NCBI GenBank assembly: GCA_965603515.1
Contig: CBFDDH010000002.1
Location: forward strand, 1-64,000
Direction: 5' to 3'
DNA: 64,000 nucleotides
Source of the DNA: JAUVZL01 sp965603515
GTDB lineage: Bacteria > Hydrothermota > Tepidihabitantia > SM23-42
Shown here: piece by piece, positions 36,299 through 44,879 of the stretch
How the letters are laid out: each line of letters opens with the position of its first letter
Position numbering within the stretch: position 1 is the first letter of the stretch
Position numbers and translations under genes: made by a program
Notes under the pieces: generated by a model
Database searches by the model: none
Told to the model about the DNA's origin: nothing
Seen by the model: the letters and a program-made list of their open reading frames with translations, nothing else

Positions 36299-37522
36299 TT
36301 AAAAAAGACCCAATTGTGATTCTTTCGGTTTATCTTCCTCAAATATCTTTACCGTACCGAATTCACCATCATAACCCGGCTTTATTATAAGATCCCCCCT
36401 TCGTACGCGATCAACTGCAATTGCGATTCTTTCATCCGTATTGCTTTTTAGGTCATGGACCCGGGTATTCAATAATATCTCAAATTCGCTGCCAAAAATA
36501 TTGCATAGTCTGCGATATTCGTTTTTTACACCCACTGTATCTCGACCACAACCTTTTGCTTCGGCGATAATTTCTTCCAGGGGGATCATTTTTTTGTAAG
36601 GTATTGAATCGTCCGGTACAAACCCCTCATCTCGGTCTGAAAGCGATTCAATCCGATGTAATACACCAATCGTAAGACTGCGGGAGCACACTGGACAAAG
36701 GTTATTATTGAAACGCGACTCTTTAGGTGATAACCTCACATCGCACTTGCGGTGTCCATCATAATGATATTTACCTTCTTCTGGATGGAATTCAATTGTA
36801 TATAAGAATTTTTCCTTGTCCTTGTTTCTTAAGACTTCCCACAGTTGGAAGTAATCCAGATCTTCTTTAAATACATTCACCTCACGACCCAGGCGCGACG
36901 GTGAATGGGCGTCAGAATTCGAGACTAAAGTGTAATTGTCTAATACTGACAAACGCCAGTTCATTCCTGGATCTGAAGAGAGTCCGGTTTCCACTGCAAA
37001 AAATCTATCTTTGAGATCGCCAAAACATTCCTCGATCGAGTCAAACCCTGAATTGGAACCAAAAAGAGCAAACCAGGGCGTCCAGATATGTGCCGGGATT
37101 AAAAAAATATCAGATGATATATCAAGTAACGCCTTAAACATCTCATACGTATCAAGCGACAATATCGGTCTTCCATCAGAAGCGAGTTTTCCATAACGAG
37201 TCAAATAAGCATTGATTTTCTCTACGGTGGTAAAATCAGGGGCAAATATCAAATTGTGCAAACGGCGCAGTTTGCCTTTTTTAGTATAGATATTATTTAC
37301 CTCAACATTCAAAATAAATTTCGTGGAGTCATATTCATATACACCTTTACCAGATTCCTTCAGGTTCGCTTTCAATTCCTTGAGCCATTGAGGATGGGTG
37401 AAATCGCCTGTTGCAACCATGTCAATACCTTTCAGCTTGGCATATTCAGCGATCTTCGGGATCATCATTTCTTTGGATGTTGCCCTTGAATACCGTGAAT
37501 GAATGTGCAGATCAGCGATCAT
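36299..37522 (-). CDS. Endonuclease Q family DNA repair nuclease with clamp-binding tail
   Basis: 407 aa. N-terminal PHP metal site: ADLHIHSRYS (3-12), TGDFTHP (38-44), NVEVN (72-76), PAHIWTPWF (143-151) and SNSDAHSPSRLG (201-212). A zinc ribbon follows (Cys260, Cys276, Cys279), then a helical C-terminal part. The layout matches endonuclease Q, which nicks DNA 5' to hypoxanthine, xanthine, uracil or abasic sites in Thermococcales and some bacteria. The last five residues, QLGLF (403-407), fit the bacterial beta-clamp motif QLxLF, paralleling the PCNA-binding tail of archaeal EndoQ. It overlaps the methyltransferase gene by 4 nt. Confidence 0.85.
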   Translation of the reverse strand: MIADLHIHSRYSRATSKEMMIPKIAEYAKLKGIDMVATGDFTHPQWLKELKANLKESGKGVYEYDSTKFILNVEVNNIYTKKGKLRRLHNLIFAPDFTTVEKINAYLTRYGKLASDGRPILSLDTYEMFKALLDISSDIFLIPAHIWTPWFALFGSNSGFDSIEECFGDLKDRFFAVETGLSSDPGMNWRLSVLDNYTLVSNSDAHSPSRLGREVNVFKEDLDYFQLWEVLRNKDKEKFLYTIEFHPEEGKYHYDGHRKCDVRLSPKESRFNNNLCPVCSRSLTIGVLHRIESLSDRDEGFVPDDSIPYKKMIPLEEIIAEAKGCGRDTVGVKNEYRRLCNIFGSEFEILLNTRVHDLKSNTDERIAIAVDRVRRGDLIIKPGYDGEFGTVKIFEEDKPKESQLGLF

Positions 37523-38277
37523 TTTTCTGCAACCCCCATAATGCGTAAATCATTCTCTTTTGCTGGCTGGAAAGTCAGATGTCTGTATAGACTACTCCTG
37601 AAACCTATTTTATGCAGCATACTACGTATCAGAGACAATTGATATCCGCGTTCCTGATGAAATTCGCTGAGTGTTTTAGTCGTGCCATTTTCATTGATCT
37701 CTAATTTGACTTCCAAAGTAGAAATACAAGTAGTGGGATCAAAACTATTTATCCAGATGGAATTGATCTTATCATCTTTTCGATAAAACGTAGAATTGCC
37801 CCATTCATCACACAAGCAGTGAACTGTGTTCATGTCGAAGACAAAGATCCCTCCTGGTTCCAGTCCATCATATATATTCTGCAGGCATCCAAACAGGTCT
37901 TCAACGCTTAGTAAATGATTGAGACTATCGTATAGACACGTAATGATCGGCATTTTACCTGCAAACCCTATTCGCCTCATATCTCCATTGATCAAATGAA
38001 CAGAACCGTTGTTTGAATACGCAAATCGCTGTTTACAGATCGCCAGCATGGACATGGACATATCAAGTCCAAAAATTGTATATCCTCTTTGAGACCATAG
38101 TTCAAGGCAGATACCAGTGCCACACGCGATATCGAGTATCCGCTTTTCGTTTCTGTTGTGCAGAGCTAAGATATTCTCGATATAAGTAACCCAGGCAGGG
38201 TAATTAACAAAAGACATTAAAGTGTCATAATACGGCGCGATTATCGTAAACGCAGGTTCACACGCCTCGGATCTCAT
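37519..38277 (-). CDS. Class I SAM-dependent methyltransferase
   Basis: 252 aa. SAM motif I is RILDIACGTGICLELW (near 46-61), motif II FGLDMSMSMLAIC, motif IV region ITCLYDSLNHL, and GGIFVFDMNT follows. The DSLNHL stretch is typical of a small-molecule methyltransferase branch with substrate unknown. It starts inside the end of guaB (20-nt overlap) and overlaps endonuclease Q by 4 nt, so all three are one operon. Confidence 0.82.
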   Translation of the reverse strand: MRSEACEPAFTIIAPYYDTLMSFVNYPAWVTYIENILALHNRNEKRILDIACGTGICLELWSQRGYTIFGLDMSMSMLAICKQRFAYSNNGSVHLINGDMRRIGFAGKMPIITCLYDSLNHLLSVEDLFGCLQNIYDGLEPGGIFVFDMNTVHCLCDEWGNSTFYRKDDKINSIWINSFDPTTCISTLEVKLEINENGTTKTLSEFHQERGYQLSLIRSMLHKIGFRSSLYRHLTFQPAKENDLRIMGVAEK

Positions 38278-39721
38278 AATTTGGCGATTCCTTGGTTATC
38301 GTAATATCATGCGGATGACTCTCTCTTAAACCGGCCGGACTTACCATCATAAACCTTGCTTTTTTCTGTAATGCCTTGATGTTCTTTGCACCACAATATC
38401 CCAAGCCAGCCTTTAGACCACCAACCAGTTGGAAAATAACATCTTTAACCAAACCTCTATAAGGAACCCTTCCTTCGACCCCTTCGGGCACAAATTTCTT
38501 GGCTGATTCCTGGAAATAACGATCAGCTGAACCTTTGGGCATAGCACCAAGTGAACCCATAGCACGATATTCTTTGTATCGTCGCCCTTCAAGCAAAATA
38601 CTTTCACCTGGGCTTTCTTCAGTTCCGGCAAAAAGATTCCCGATCATAACACAATATGCACCGCAGGCAAGTGCTTTTACAGCATCACCTGAATATCGTA
38701 TACCACCATCTGAGATTATTGGTATCCGTTTCTCCTTAGCAGCACGCGCACAGTCTGTTACTGCCGTTGCCTGAGGAACGCCAATACCGGCGACAATCCG
38801 CGTTGTACATATTGACCCCGGGCCAATACCGACTTTAATACCGTCAACGTTGAGTTTTACCAATCCCTTAGTTGCTTCTGCAGTTGCGACATTACCGACA
38901 ACGAGTTCAATTCTTGGGAACAGTTTCTTTATGCGTCTGGTCATACTGAATACGCTCTTTGAATGTCCATGTGCTGTATCAATAACCAGTGCATCAACAT
39001 CCGCTTCAACAAGAGCCCCGGCGCGGGTCTCTGTATCTCTACCAATACCTATCGCAGCAGCACAACATAATCGACCGATCTTATCAACCGTGGCATCCGG
39101 ATGTTCCATTTTCTTTATGATATCACGCACTGTTATTAACCCTTTTAGTTTACCAGTTTTGCTGACAATCGGTAGTTTTTCTATACGATATTTCTTGAGT
39201 ACTTGCTGTGCCTTTTCCAAACTTGTTCCTTCAGGTGCGGTTATCAATTTCTCACGGGTCATAATATCCTTTACTTTTTTAGTAAGATTTTTCTCAAAGA
39301 GGATATCGCGATTTGTCAGAATACCAACGATCTGCTCTTTCTTATCAAGAACCACAACCCCAGAAATGCCGTACTTATCCATTACTTCCTTGGCAAGACG
39401 TATCGGAGAATCCTCATAAACGGTTATCGGATCCACGATCATGCCACCACGTGAACGCTTCACTTTGCGCACTTCACTCTGCTGTCTTTTGATCGACATG
39501 TTCTTGTGAATAACGCCGATACCCCCCTGTTGCGCAACGGCAATTGCCATAGCTGATTCAGTCACAGTGTCCATTGCTGCACTGACAATCGGGATTTTCA
39601 AACTGATATGCTTTGAGAATTTCGTCGCAACCGCACAATCGCGGGGTAAGGTATCAGAATATTGGGGGACTAATAAAATATCATCAAATGTAAGGCCTTG
39701 TTTATACTTTATGCTTTCCAT
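38258..39721 (-). CDS. guaB: IMP dehydrogenase
   Basis: 487 aa from ATG 39721; a TTG two codons earlier is unlikely because the promoter places transcription start at the ATG. It oxidises IMP to XMP with NAD, the committed step to GMP. Catalytic loop GPGSICTTR with Cys305; two CBS domains (about 95-205) inserted in the barrel; GGIRYSGDAVKALACGA and the flap MGSLGAMPKGSADRYFQ are present. TTGACG-16-TATAAT ends 5 nt before the ATG, so the mRNA should be leaderless. Confidence 0.96.
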   Translation of the reverse strand: MESIKYKQGLTFDDILLVPQYSDTLPRDCAVATKFSKHISLKIPIVSAAMDTVTESAMAIAVAQQGGIGVIHKNMSIKRQQSEVRKVKRSRGGMIVDPITVYEDSPIRLAKEVMDKYGISGVVVLDKKEQIVGILTNRDILFEKNLTKKVKDIMTREKLITAPEGTSLEKAQQVLKKYRIEKLPIVSKTGKLKGLITVRDIIKKMEHPDATVDKIGRLCCAAAIGIGRDTETRAGALVEADVDALVIDTAHGHSKSVFSMTRRIKKLFPRIELVVGNVATAEATKGLVKLNVDGIKVGIGPGSICTTRIVAGIGVPQATAVTDCARAAKEKRIPIISDGGIRYSGDAVKALACGAYCVMIGNLFAGTEESPGESILLEGRRYKEYRAMGSLGAMPKGSADRYFQESAKKFVPEGVEGRVPYRGLVKDVIFQLVGGLKAGLGYCGAKNIKALQKKARFMMVSPAGLRESHPHDITITKESPNYEIRGV

Positions 39722-39726
39722 TAACA

Positions 39727-39754
39727 ATTATACTGATTTTTCTACCAACGTCAA
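39727..39754 (-). promoter_or_regulatory. Promoter, leaderless start of guaB operon
   Basis: Minus strand TTGACG (39754-39749), 16-nt spacer, TATAAT (39732-39727), 5 nt to the ATG. It should drive guaB, the methyltransferase and endonuclease Q. Confidence 0.85.
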
Positions 39755-39811
39755 GTAAAATACTGGAGTTCAAATCTAAAGAAGCTAACCGAGAACTCAA
39801 AAGATGGCGTG

Positions 39812-39936
39812 GCAGACCTTGGTCTGCGTTAAAAAATAGATGAAATTTCAGGAGTTTTTATCCGCTTATAACGAGCCTAAAGGCTCTACTCCAAGAAATT
39901 TCGACATTCTCGGTCACCCCTGTCGAAATTTAACTC
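39812..39936. repeat. Cluster of small inverted repeats
   Basis: Three palindromic elements in about 125 nt: GCAGACCTTGGTCTGC (39812-39827), GAGCCTAAAGGCTC (near 39874-39887) and AATTTCGAC ... GTCGAAATT (near 39898-39931), nested in GGAGTT/AACTCC words. It lies between the DUF3887 gene end and the guaB promoter; it may terminate the lipoprotein transcript, but its complexity suggests a repeat element. Confidence 0.55.
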
Positions 39937-39943
39937 CAACACA

Positions 39944-40333
39944 CTACGGCACGAACCAAAGTCCAGAGATTTCGTTTGTATTATTGAAAACAACCTTAAT
40001 GTTAAGCGTTGCGTTCTCGAATTCACAGGTTACGAATACAATGTTGAAGCCTTGTTCTTGTGTCTGCCGAACGCCAGTCTGTTTCTTAAAAGACCCGCTT
40101 TGTGCAAGTAGCCCCTGCCACGCTTCCTGAAGTTTTGCTTCAGGCATTACACCTTTCATTGTATTATCAAAATTCTTTACGGCATTAGCAAAATCTTCCT
40201 TTACGAGTGACTCTACAAATCCTATTGCTAAAGGAGTAAGATCACCGACTTTTGGGCTATCTTTTTTCTCACCGCAAGAAATAAAGGAAATCGTTAAAAT
40301 CAATGCCGATATTAGTAAAATGTATGCTTTCAT
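39944..40333 (-). CDS. DUF3887-like lipoprotein
   Basis: 129 aa from ATG 40333 (MKAYILLIS), with AGGAGG 8 nt upstream; a GTG three codons earlier is less likely. Lipobox SFISC near residue 20. The body matches DUF3887 wording: AIGFVESLVKEDFANAVKNFD, then LQEAWQGLLAQSGSFKKQTG and VFVTCEFENATLNIKVVFN. In other bacteria this domain precedes hydrolases or sensor domains; here it stands alone. A leadered consensus promoter is present. Confidence 0.8.
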   Translation of the reverse strand: MKAYILLISALILTISFISCGEKKDSPKVGDLTPLAIGFVESLVKEDFANAVKNFDNTMKGVMPEAKLQEAWQGLLAQSGSFKKQTGVRQTQEQGFNIVFVTCEFENATLNIKVVFNNTNEISGLWFVP

Positions 40334-40369
40334 CCTATTCACCTCCTTTGTTAAGTAGCTTCTACGAAG

Positions 40370-40397
40370 ATTATATCGAGAAACAACTCTGTGTCAA
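40370..40397 (-). promoter_or_regulatory. Promoter of the DUF3887 lipoprotein
   Basis: Minus strand TTGACA (40397-40392), 16-nt spacer, TATAAT (40375-40370). Only 9 nt separate it from the divergent plus-strand promoter. Confidence 0.82.
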
Positions 40398-40406
40398 TCT
40401 ATCATC

Positions 40407-40434
40407 TTGACAAACCAGTACTCATCACTACACT
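40407..40434 (+). promoter_or_regulatory. Promoter of the barrel protein gene
   Basis: TTGACA (40407-40412), 16-nt spacer, TACACT (40429-40434). The start codon at 40470 follows an AGGAG site. Confidence 0.75.
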
Positions 40435-40469
40435 TGTTTTGAAAAGTCACCGGAAAAATAGGAGAAAAT

Positions 40470-41600
40470 ATGAAGCGATTACTAATAGGCATAATGCTCT
40501 TAGTATGTTTGGTTAATGGACTGCAATATTCAACCCGTATCAAGGCGTTGGGAACTGATTTTGCCTGGCTTATCCCTGATTATGAAACCGACCTTTATCA
40601 AAACCCTCAAATATTCAATAAGAAAATGCTCGGCATTGCCTATGATGTAACCTCAGCTCAACCTCTGAGCATAGCTCTCAGCTCGAGCCGTATCGGCATC
40701 CTTGCAAAATACTGGGTAGATTATCAGTACGAAGCCTCCCCGAATTATCCGGCTTGGCGAAAGTATTCTATTTACTTTGAAGACTTGTGGTTGTTAAGAG
40801 CTAAAGACGAGATATGGAACTTGTTTAACGATGGTATTATCAACCGTTATGAACAGGAAAATGCATCGCTCTACCATTTGGTAAGGGATCTTGAGTATTT
40901 TATCGGGTCACAAACATCTTTTAATATCGGCAAGCTGAATATCAATCTGAGGATCGCCGCCGGGTTTTACGAAAGGTTTGAACAATGGGATATTAGTGAG
41001 ATCTACAGTCAGCGAGTTGGCATACCAAGTGCTCGTGCCGGACTATTCTACACAAGTGTTTCTCAAGCAAACAGGTTCACTTCCTGTTTTATCGACTTCG
41101 GTGGTCCGATCACAACTGCCGACATCAGATTATTACCCTACTCAATATACCTCGACCTTGGAAATTATGAGAAAGAGCTCAAATATTTTGCCAATGCATT
41201 CACCACTCGGATCGGTTGGGCAAAAGCATTGCCAATAGCAGAGAGGAGTTTTGTCATAATTGGCTTACGCAATGATTTACTTTATCAACCAACCCGGGAT
41301 TTTTCAACCGGTAATGATCTCCGAGCTTTTACCAATAGCTTCAGAATCCCTCTAGCGGTTGAATATCTGATCAATAAAGTCTATCTGCGCTTTGGCACAA
41401 AATTCTTTTACAATTACAAGGATCTCAAAGAATCAACTGATACCGGTCTTGTCAATGGGCACATATCTCACTCGTTGAATTACAGCTATTCTTTTGGCCT
41501 TGGCTGGCAACCGAATCAATACCTGTCAATCGATGTAAATAATTACGAGGATTTGACCGATCTCGATCATTGGTCTATTTATGTTAGATATGTTTTTTAA
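40470..41600 (+). CDS. Predicted outer-membrane beta-barrel protein
   Basis: 376 aa. Signal peptide (about 1-17, LLIGIMLLVCLVNG), then alternating amphipathic strands rich in Tyr/Phe, ending HWSIYVRYVF. A C-terminal Phe is the usual signal for Bam insertion. No named family. It starts a plus-strand run that includes a zinc-ribbon lipoprotein, tRNA-Gly and lptFG. The next gene overlaps it slightly or follows directly. Confidence 0.72.
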   Translation: MKRLLIGIMLLVCLVNGLQYSTRIKALGTDFAWLIPDYETDLYQNPQIFNKKMLGIAYDVTSAQPLSIALSSSRIGILAKYWVDYQYEASPNYPAWRKYSIYFEDLWLLRAKDEIWNLFNDGIINRYEQENASLYHLVRDLEYFIGSQTSFNIGKLNINLRIAAGFYERFEQWDISEIYSQRVGIPSARAGLFYTSVSQANRFTSCFIDFGGPITTADIRLLPYSIYLDLGNYEKELKYFANAFTTRIGWAKALPIAERSFVIIGLRNDLLYQPTRDFSTGNDLRAFTNSFRIPLAVEYLINKVYLRFGTKFFYNYKDLKESTDTGLVNGHISHSLNYSYSFGLGWQPNQYLSIDVNNYEDLTDLDHWSIYVRYVF

Positions 41601-41607
41601 AAAGGCA

Positions 41608-41862
41608 ATGGGTAGTAAACGATTCTGTATTGCATTCATCGTACTATTACTGATCGTATGTCTTATTGAAAACTGCTCGTTAGAACAGTGGCTTGATGAT
41701 GGTGAAAAGTATCTCTGCCCTCAATGTCGCGATATCTATGCATCTGAACTTGCCCCGTGTCAACACTGCGCCGTTAACCCCACGCCTTATACTTATTGCT
41801 ACGATTGTGCAAAGGAATTGAATCGCTGTCAACTATGTGGCCAGTCAAAGAATAGTGAGTAA
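41608..41862 (+). CDS. Small lipoprotein with Cys-rich double zinc ribbon
   Basis: 84 aa from ATG 41608 (MGSKRFCIAF); earlier in-frame ATGs at 41581 and 41590 overlap the barrel gene. Lipobox-like LIENC at about residue 23. The rest carries four Cys pairs: CPQC, CQHC, CYDC and CQLC, with a His near the second. This is unusual for an exported protein, where zinc ribbons are rare. Function unknown. Confidence 0.65.
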   Translation: MGSKRFCIAFIVLLLIVCLIENCSLEQWLDDGEKYLCPQCRDIYASELAPCQHCAVNPTPYTYCYDCAKELNRCQLCGQSKNSE

Positions 41863-41879
41863 ACAAGATATCATCAATC

Positions 41880-41907
41880 TTGACATCTAAATCATTTGGC
41901 ATATAAT
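41880..41907 (+). promoter_or_regulatory. Promoter of tRNA-Gly
   Basis: TTGACA (41880-41885), 16-nt spacer, TATAAT (41902-41907); the mature tRNA begins 12 nt later. It starts inside a 57-nt gap between genes on the same strand. Confidence 0.88.
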
Positions 41908-41919
41908 TTTTTTGAGTTT

Positions 41920-41991
41920 GCGGGTGTAGCTCAGGGGTCGAGCATCGGCTTCCCAAGCCGAGGGTCGCGGGTTCAAATCCCGTCGCCCGCT
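41920..41991 (+). tRNA. tRNA-Gly (anticodon CCC)
   Basis: 72 nt. Acceptor GCGGGTG / CGCCCGC with one G-T pair, D-arm GCTC...GAGC, anticodon stem TCGGC / GCCGA around loop TTCCCAA, T-arm GCGGG-TTCAAAT-CCCGT. Discriminator is T; CCA is not encoded. The anticodon reads GGG codons. Confidence 0.95.
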
Positions 41992-41992
41992 G

Positions 41993-42108
41993 TGTGCCGC
42001 AGTATGCGGCACAACGAACAGCTAATAGCTGATGGCTAATAAAACTGTTCACTATTGGCCATATGCAATAAGCTATTAGCCATTAGCCGCGATTCATGAA
42101 TGAATCGC
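41993..42108. repeat. Hairpin and phrase-like inverted repeats after tRNA-Gly
   Basis: First a 9-bp hairpin TGTGCCGCA / TGCGGCACA (41993-42013), probably the tRNA terminator or processing stop. Then GCTAATAGCTGATGGCTAAT pairs imperfectly with a block near 42066-42087. Last GCGATTCA / TGAATCGC (42089-42108) just upstream of the next ribosome site. Confidence 0.65.
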
Positions 42109-42116
42109 ACGGAGGT

Positions 42117-42908
42117 ATGATGGTGAAATCGACAGTTTTCTTTGTTTTATTTTGTGTCCTCGCTACCGGTCCTTTTCCAGATGAGATGGACTGGGAAACA
42201 TATACGCTTAAAGCATCAGCGAATGATCAAATAACTGCTTTTGATCTATTGAAAAAGGAGTTTAATGCGCTGCAGTATGATCGAGATATACTGATCATGG
42301 ATTTTCTCCAGACCAACGTCCAGCTCAGTAATCAAATCACCAGCCTATTATTAGATTACCGTATTCTCAAGCAGAATTACTTAACCGACGGCAGCATCGA
42401 ATACGTCTACCACCTTACTTTGAGGAACAAAATATTGGCACATCTCCTGCCTAAAGCATCTTCTGTGAAGCTCGTCGTTCCTATGCTGTGTCCGTGCTGT
42501 GGACAGGAATGGCCTGCTGGTAGAGCAGTTCCCCAAGGTCTCGAGCTTGTACCAGAACAGATCGAGTCCACTATGTATACAGGTATTGTCATCGATTGTC
42601 GAGGTTTCAATCTGAAACCTTGTCTTTTCCCAAAGATCTATAATGAAATGATGGAAGAGGTATACTCAATCAGTTTTGCTGACCAGAACTCTATTATTGA
42701 TAGAGGGTTGGTATTATACACAACACGAGATCTGTTGAACAACCCGAGAATCGGTCAAAATCCATTGTTGATCCAGGCAATCGATATTATTGGTGAGGCT
42801 CGAACTGATATTGAAATCTCTGGACCAGATGCACGTCGCATCCATGGTTCGAAGAATAACATAGAACTCCTTAGAGAATGCCGTTTCGCCATTATTTTTG
42901 GACCTTAG
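42117..42908 (+). CDS. Secreted protein with a conserved LPP20-neighbourhood-type domain
   Basis: 263 aa. GGAGG lies 1 nt before ATG 42117 and 4 nt before ATG 42120, so the second Met may be used. Signal peptide (VFFVLFCVLATGPFP), a helical region to about 110, then a domain with MLCPCCGQEW, YTGIVIDCRGFNLKP, NPLLIQAIDIIGEARTDIEIS and LLRECRFAIIF. I recall this domain from periplasmic proteins linked to LPP20-like lipoproteins, but I cannot name it. It overlaps the next lipoprotein gene by 31 nt. Confidence 0.65.
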   Translation: MMVKSTVFFVLFCVLATGPFPDEMDWETYTLKASANDQITAFDLLKKEFNALQYDRDILIMDFLQTNVQLSNQITSLLLDYRILKQNYLTDGSIEYVYHLTLRNKILAHLLPKASSVKLVVPMLCPCCGQEWPAGRAVPQGLELVPEQIESTMYTGIVIDCRGFNLKPCLFPKIYNEMMEEVYSISFADQNSIIDRGLVLYTTRDLLNNPRIGQNPLLIQAIDIIGEARTDIEISGPDARRIHGSKNNIELLRECRFAIIFGP

Positions 42909-43639
42909 TACTACTAATCCTAAGCTGCTCAAGTTTTTTTCACCGCCGTAGCGAATTTGAAAAAGGATTAGTTGATTATCAAGCCGAGCTTTTTCAGGAA
43001 GCGGCAAAACACTTTAGCACATATTATGCCGAACACGCTGGATCTCAAACTACCCTGTACTACCTTTATGACTGTCACAAGAAACTCGATCAAACGACTG
43101 AAGCAATACATGTCTTAAAACGACTCGTGAAAATCGGCAGCACGGATGAGAATGTTTACCTCAACCTGTTCCAGTATTACCGCACGAATAAGCAATATAA
43201 TGACCTCTCAACCTTGCTCAATAATTTACAACCACCGATCATCAGCATTTTCAATGAAAAATGTGCTTTGACCAGAAGACTTTATGCAGAAATTATTAGT
43301 GGCGCAACTGATCGATTAGTATATGCGGATCCAATGGTCTTTGCAGTATCTGAGAAATATCTTCCATTATTTCCCGACAGCAAATTCTATGATAATGATA
43401 CATTGACTAATAGAAATCTCATCGTTCTTTTAGATAAATTAGTCGAACCCGTTTATCCAGAGAGACTCTATACGATGAAAAGTGTACAAAGCAACTCCTT
43501 TATTTACCTGCCGTACATGAGATTGGTCCATCTCGGGATCATGGATTTCAACGCTGACTTAGACCCCGATGCAAAAGCCCCGGTCATCTCTGCTGCCAAA
43601 GGGATCGCCCGACTTAAAGATAGAGGGTTGATTGACTAA
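42878..43639 (+). CDS. TPR lipoprotein with SLH-like C-terminus
   Basis: 253 aa. Lipobox LILSC at Cys17. TPR-like helices (EKGLVDYQAELFQEAAKHFSTYY; HKKLDQTTEAIHVLKRLVKIG) to about residue 110. The C-terminal 60 residues (SFIYLPYMRLVHLGIMDFNADLDPDAKAPV...) look like an S-layer-homology-type module, which would bind cell-wall polymer; this is inference. Translation is coupled to neighbours on both sides (31-nt and 8-nt overlaps), so it probably serves with LptF/LptG in envelope assembly. Confidence 0.68.
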   Translation: MPFRHYFWTLVLLILSCSSFFHRRSEFEKGLVDYQAELFQEAAKHFSTYYAEHAGSQTTLYYLYDCHKKLDQTTEAIHVLKRLVKIGSTDENVYLNLFQYYRTNKQYNDLSTLLNNLQPPIISIFNEKCALTRRLYAEIISGATDRLVYADPMVFAVSEKYLPLFPDSKFYDNDTLTNRNLIVLLDKLVEPVYPERLYTMKSVQSNSFIYLPYMRLVHLGIMDFNADLDPDAKAPVISAAKGIARLKDRGLID

Positions 43640-44879
43640 ATTAATAGATCGCTATTTTCTTCGGGAATTCATACCACCTTTCTTGTTCTCAGCTGTAGCA
43701 CTGACTTTTATTCTCTTAATGGACCAATTGTTTCGTCTCATTGATCTCTTTGTAAGAAAAGGGTTACCACTTGATATAGTCGGTCAAATACTGATCTATA
43801 CCTTGCCTTTAATCGTTTCATATACCGCACCAATGGCAATTCTTGTGGCGATTGTTATGACCTTTGGTCGTTTTTCTCAAGACAACGAGATCCTTGCCCT
43901 GAAAATAAGTGGTCAGACTTTCTTTTCTATTGTGAAAACACCTTTTATAGCAACTCTTTTGTTTATGTTTTTCCTCATTTTTTTCAATAGCTTCGTACTC
44001 CCTGAATCAAACCATCGGGTGAGAAACCTCATGCTTGATGTGTCGAGGAAGCGACCAGCTATAAGATTACCTGAAGGGGTCTTTACAAAAGAATTCCCTG
44101 GTTATATGGTGTATGTCGGAAGAAAGGATGAACACCGGTCCAAACTCTATGATATAACAATTTATGATCTCCGCAATGATCTAATGATGACTGCTCCTCA
44201 TGGTGAACTCAAAGATTTCCAGGAAGATGAGATCCTTCAATTCGTTCTCTATAATGGTGAGCTCCATCAGCTCATTGATAATGCTACATACCAGCGTACC
44301 AATTTCAGCAAACAGACGATCAATATGTCGGTTAATACTGAACTAATAAGAAAAGAAAGAAAACATCGGAATCAAAATGAGCTTAATATCTTTGGACTTA
44401 AATCAAGAATAGATCAAACAAGAGAGGAGATTGTATCATTGAACACTGAGATAGCAGATATAGGTACGGTAGCGATCACCAGGTTTATTAACGGCGACAT
44501 CACCGATCTTGATGCTGCACGGTTCAAAATAGGGAAAAAGCTCAATGTAATAAAAGGCAAAAAAAGGAAAATCTCACGCTATATAGTTGAATTCAATAAG
44601 AAATTCTCATTGGCTGTTGCCTGCATCCTCTTTGTTTTAATAGGTGCTCCATTAGGCTATCTTTCCCGGCGCGGTGGGATTGGAGGACTTCTTATCGGCA
44701 TCCTGCTGTTTTCGTCGTACTATATCCTTGTCCTTGCGGGTGAGGAATTCGCCGACCGACGTGGTTTTTCGCCGTACTGGGCAATGTGGTTACCCAATAT
44801 TGTTCTCCTTGTTTCAGGGTTATACCTCTTTGTTCTCGCTGAGTATGAAAGGTCTCCTCTCAAGCGGTTTCTAAAATGA
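43632..44879 (+). CDS. lptF: LPS export permease LptF
   Basis: 415 aa, TTG start overlapping the previous stop; AGAGGG lies upstream. LptF/LptG family signature at the N-terminus (IDRYFLREFIPPFLFSAVALTFILLMDQLFRLIDLF). Six membrane helices in a 3+3 pattern, with a periplasmic jelly-roll between (about 130-300). The C-terminal PLGYLSRRGGIGGLLIGI matches the family. With LptG and an LptB ATPase (not in this window) it pulls LPS or a similar lipid from the inner membrane. Assigned LptF rather than LptG by order. Confidence 0.85.
   Translation: MTKLIDRYFLREFIPPFLFSAVALTFILLMDQLFRLIDLFVRKGLPLDIVGQILIYTLPLIVSYTAPMAILVAIVMTFGRFSQDNEILALKISGQTFFSIVKTPFIATLLFMFFLIFFNSFVLPESNHRVRNLMLDVSRKRPAIRLPEGVFTKEFPGYMVYVGRKDEHRSKLYDITIYDLRNDLMMTAPHGELKDFQEDEILQFVLYNGELHQLIDNATYQRTNFSKQTINMSVNTELIRKERKHRNQNELNIFGLKSRIDQTREEIVSLNTEIADIGTVAITRFINGDITDLDAARFKIGKKLNVIKGKKRKISRYIVEFNKKFSLAVACILFVLIGAPLGYLSRRGGIGGLLIGILLFSSYYILVLAGEEFADRRGFSPYWAMWLPNIVLLVSGLYLFVLAEYERSPLKRFLK

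Noticed and set aside
41774..42052. Minus-strand ORF (92 aa) with a GFEPATLGLGSRCSTPEL-like segment
   Set aside because: It is the reverse strand of the tRNA-Gly gene and its hairpin; such ORFs over tRNAs are a familiar annotation artefact.
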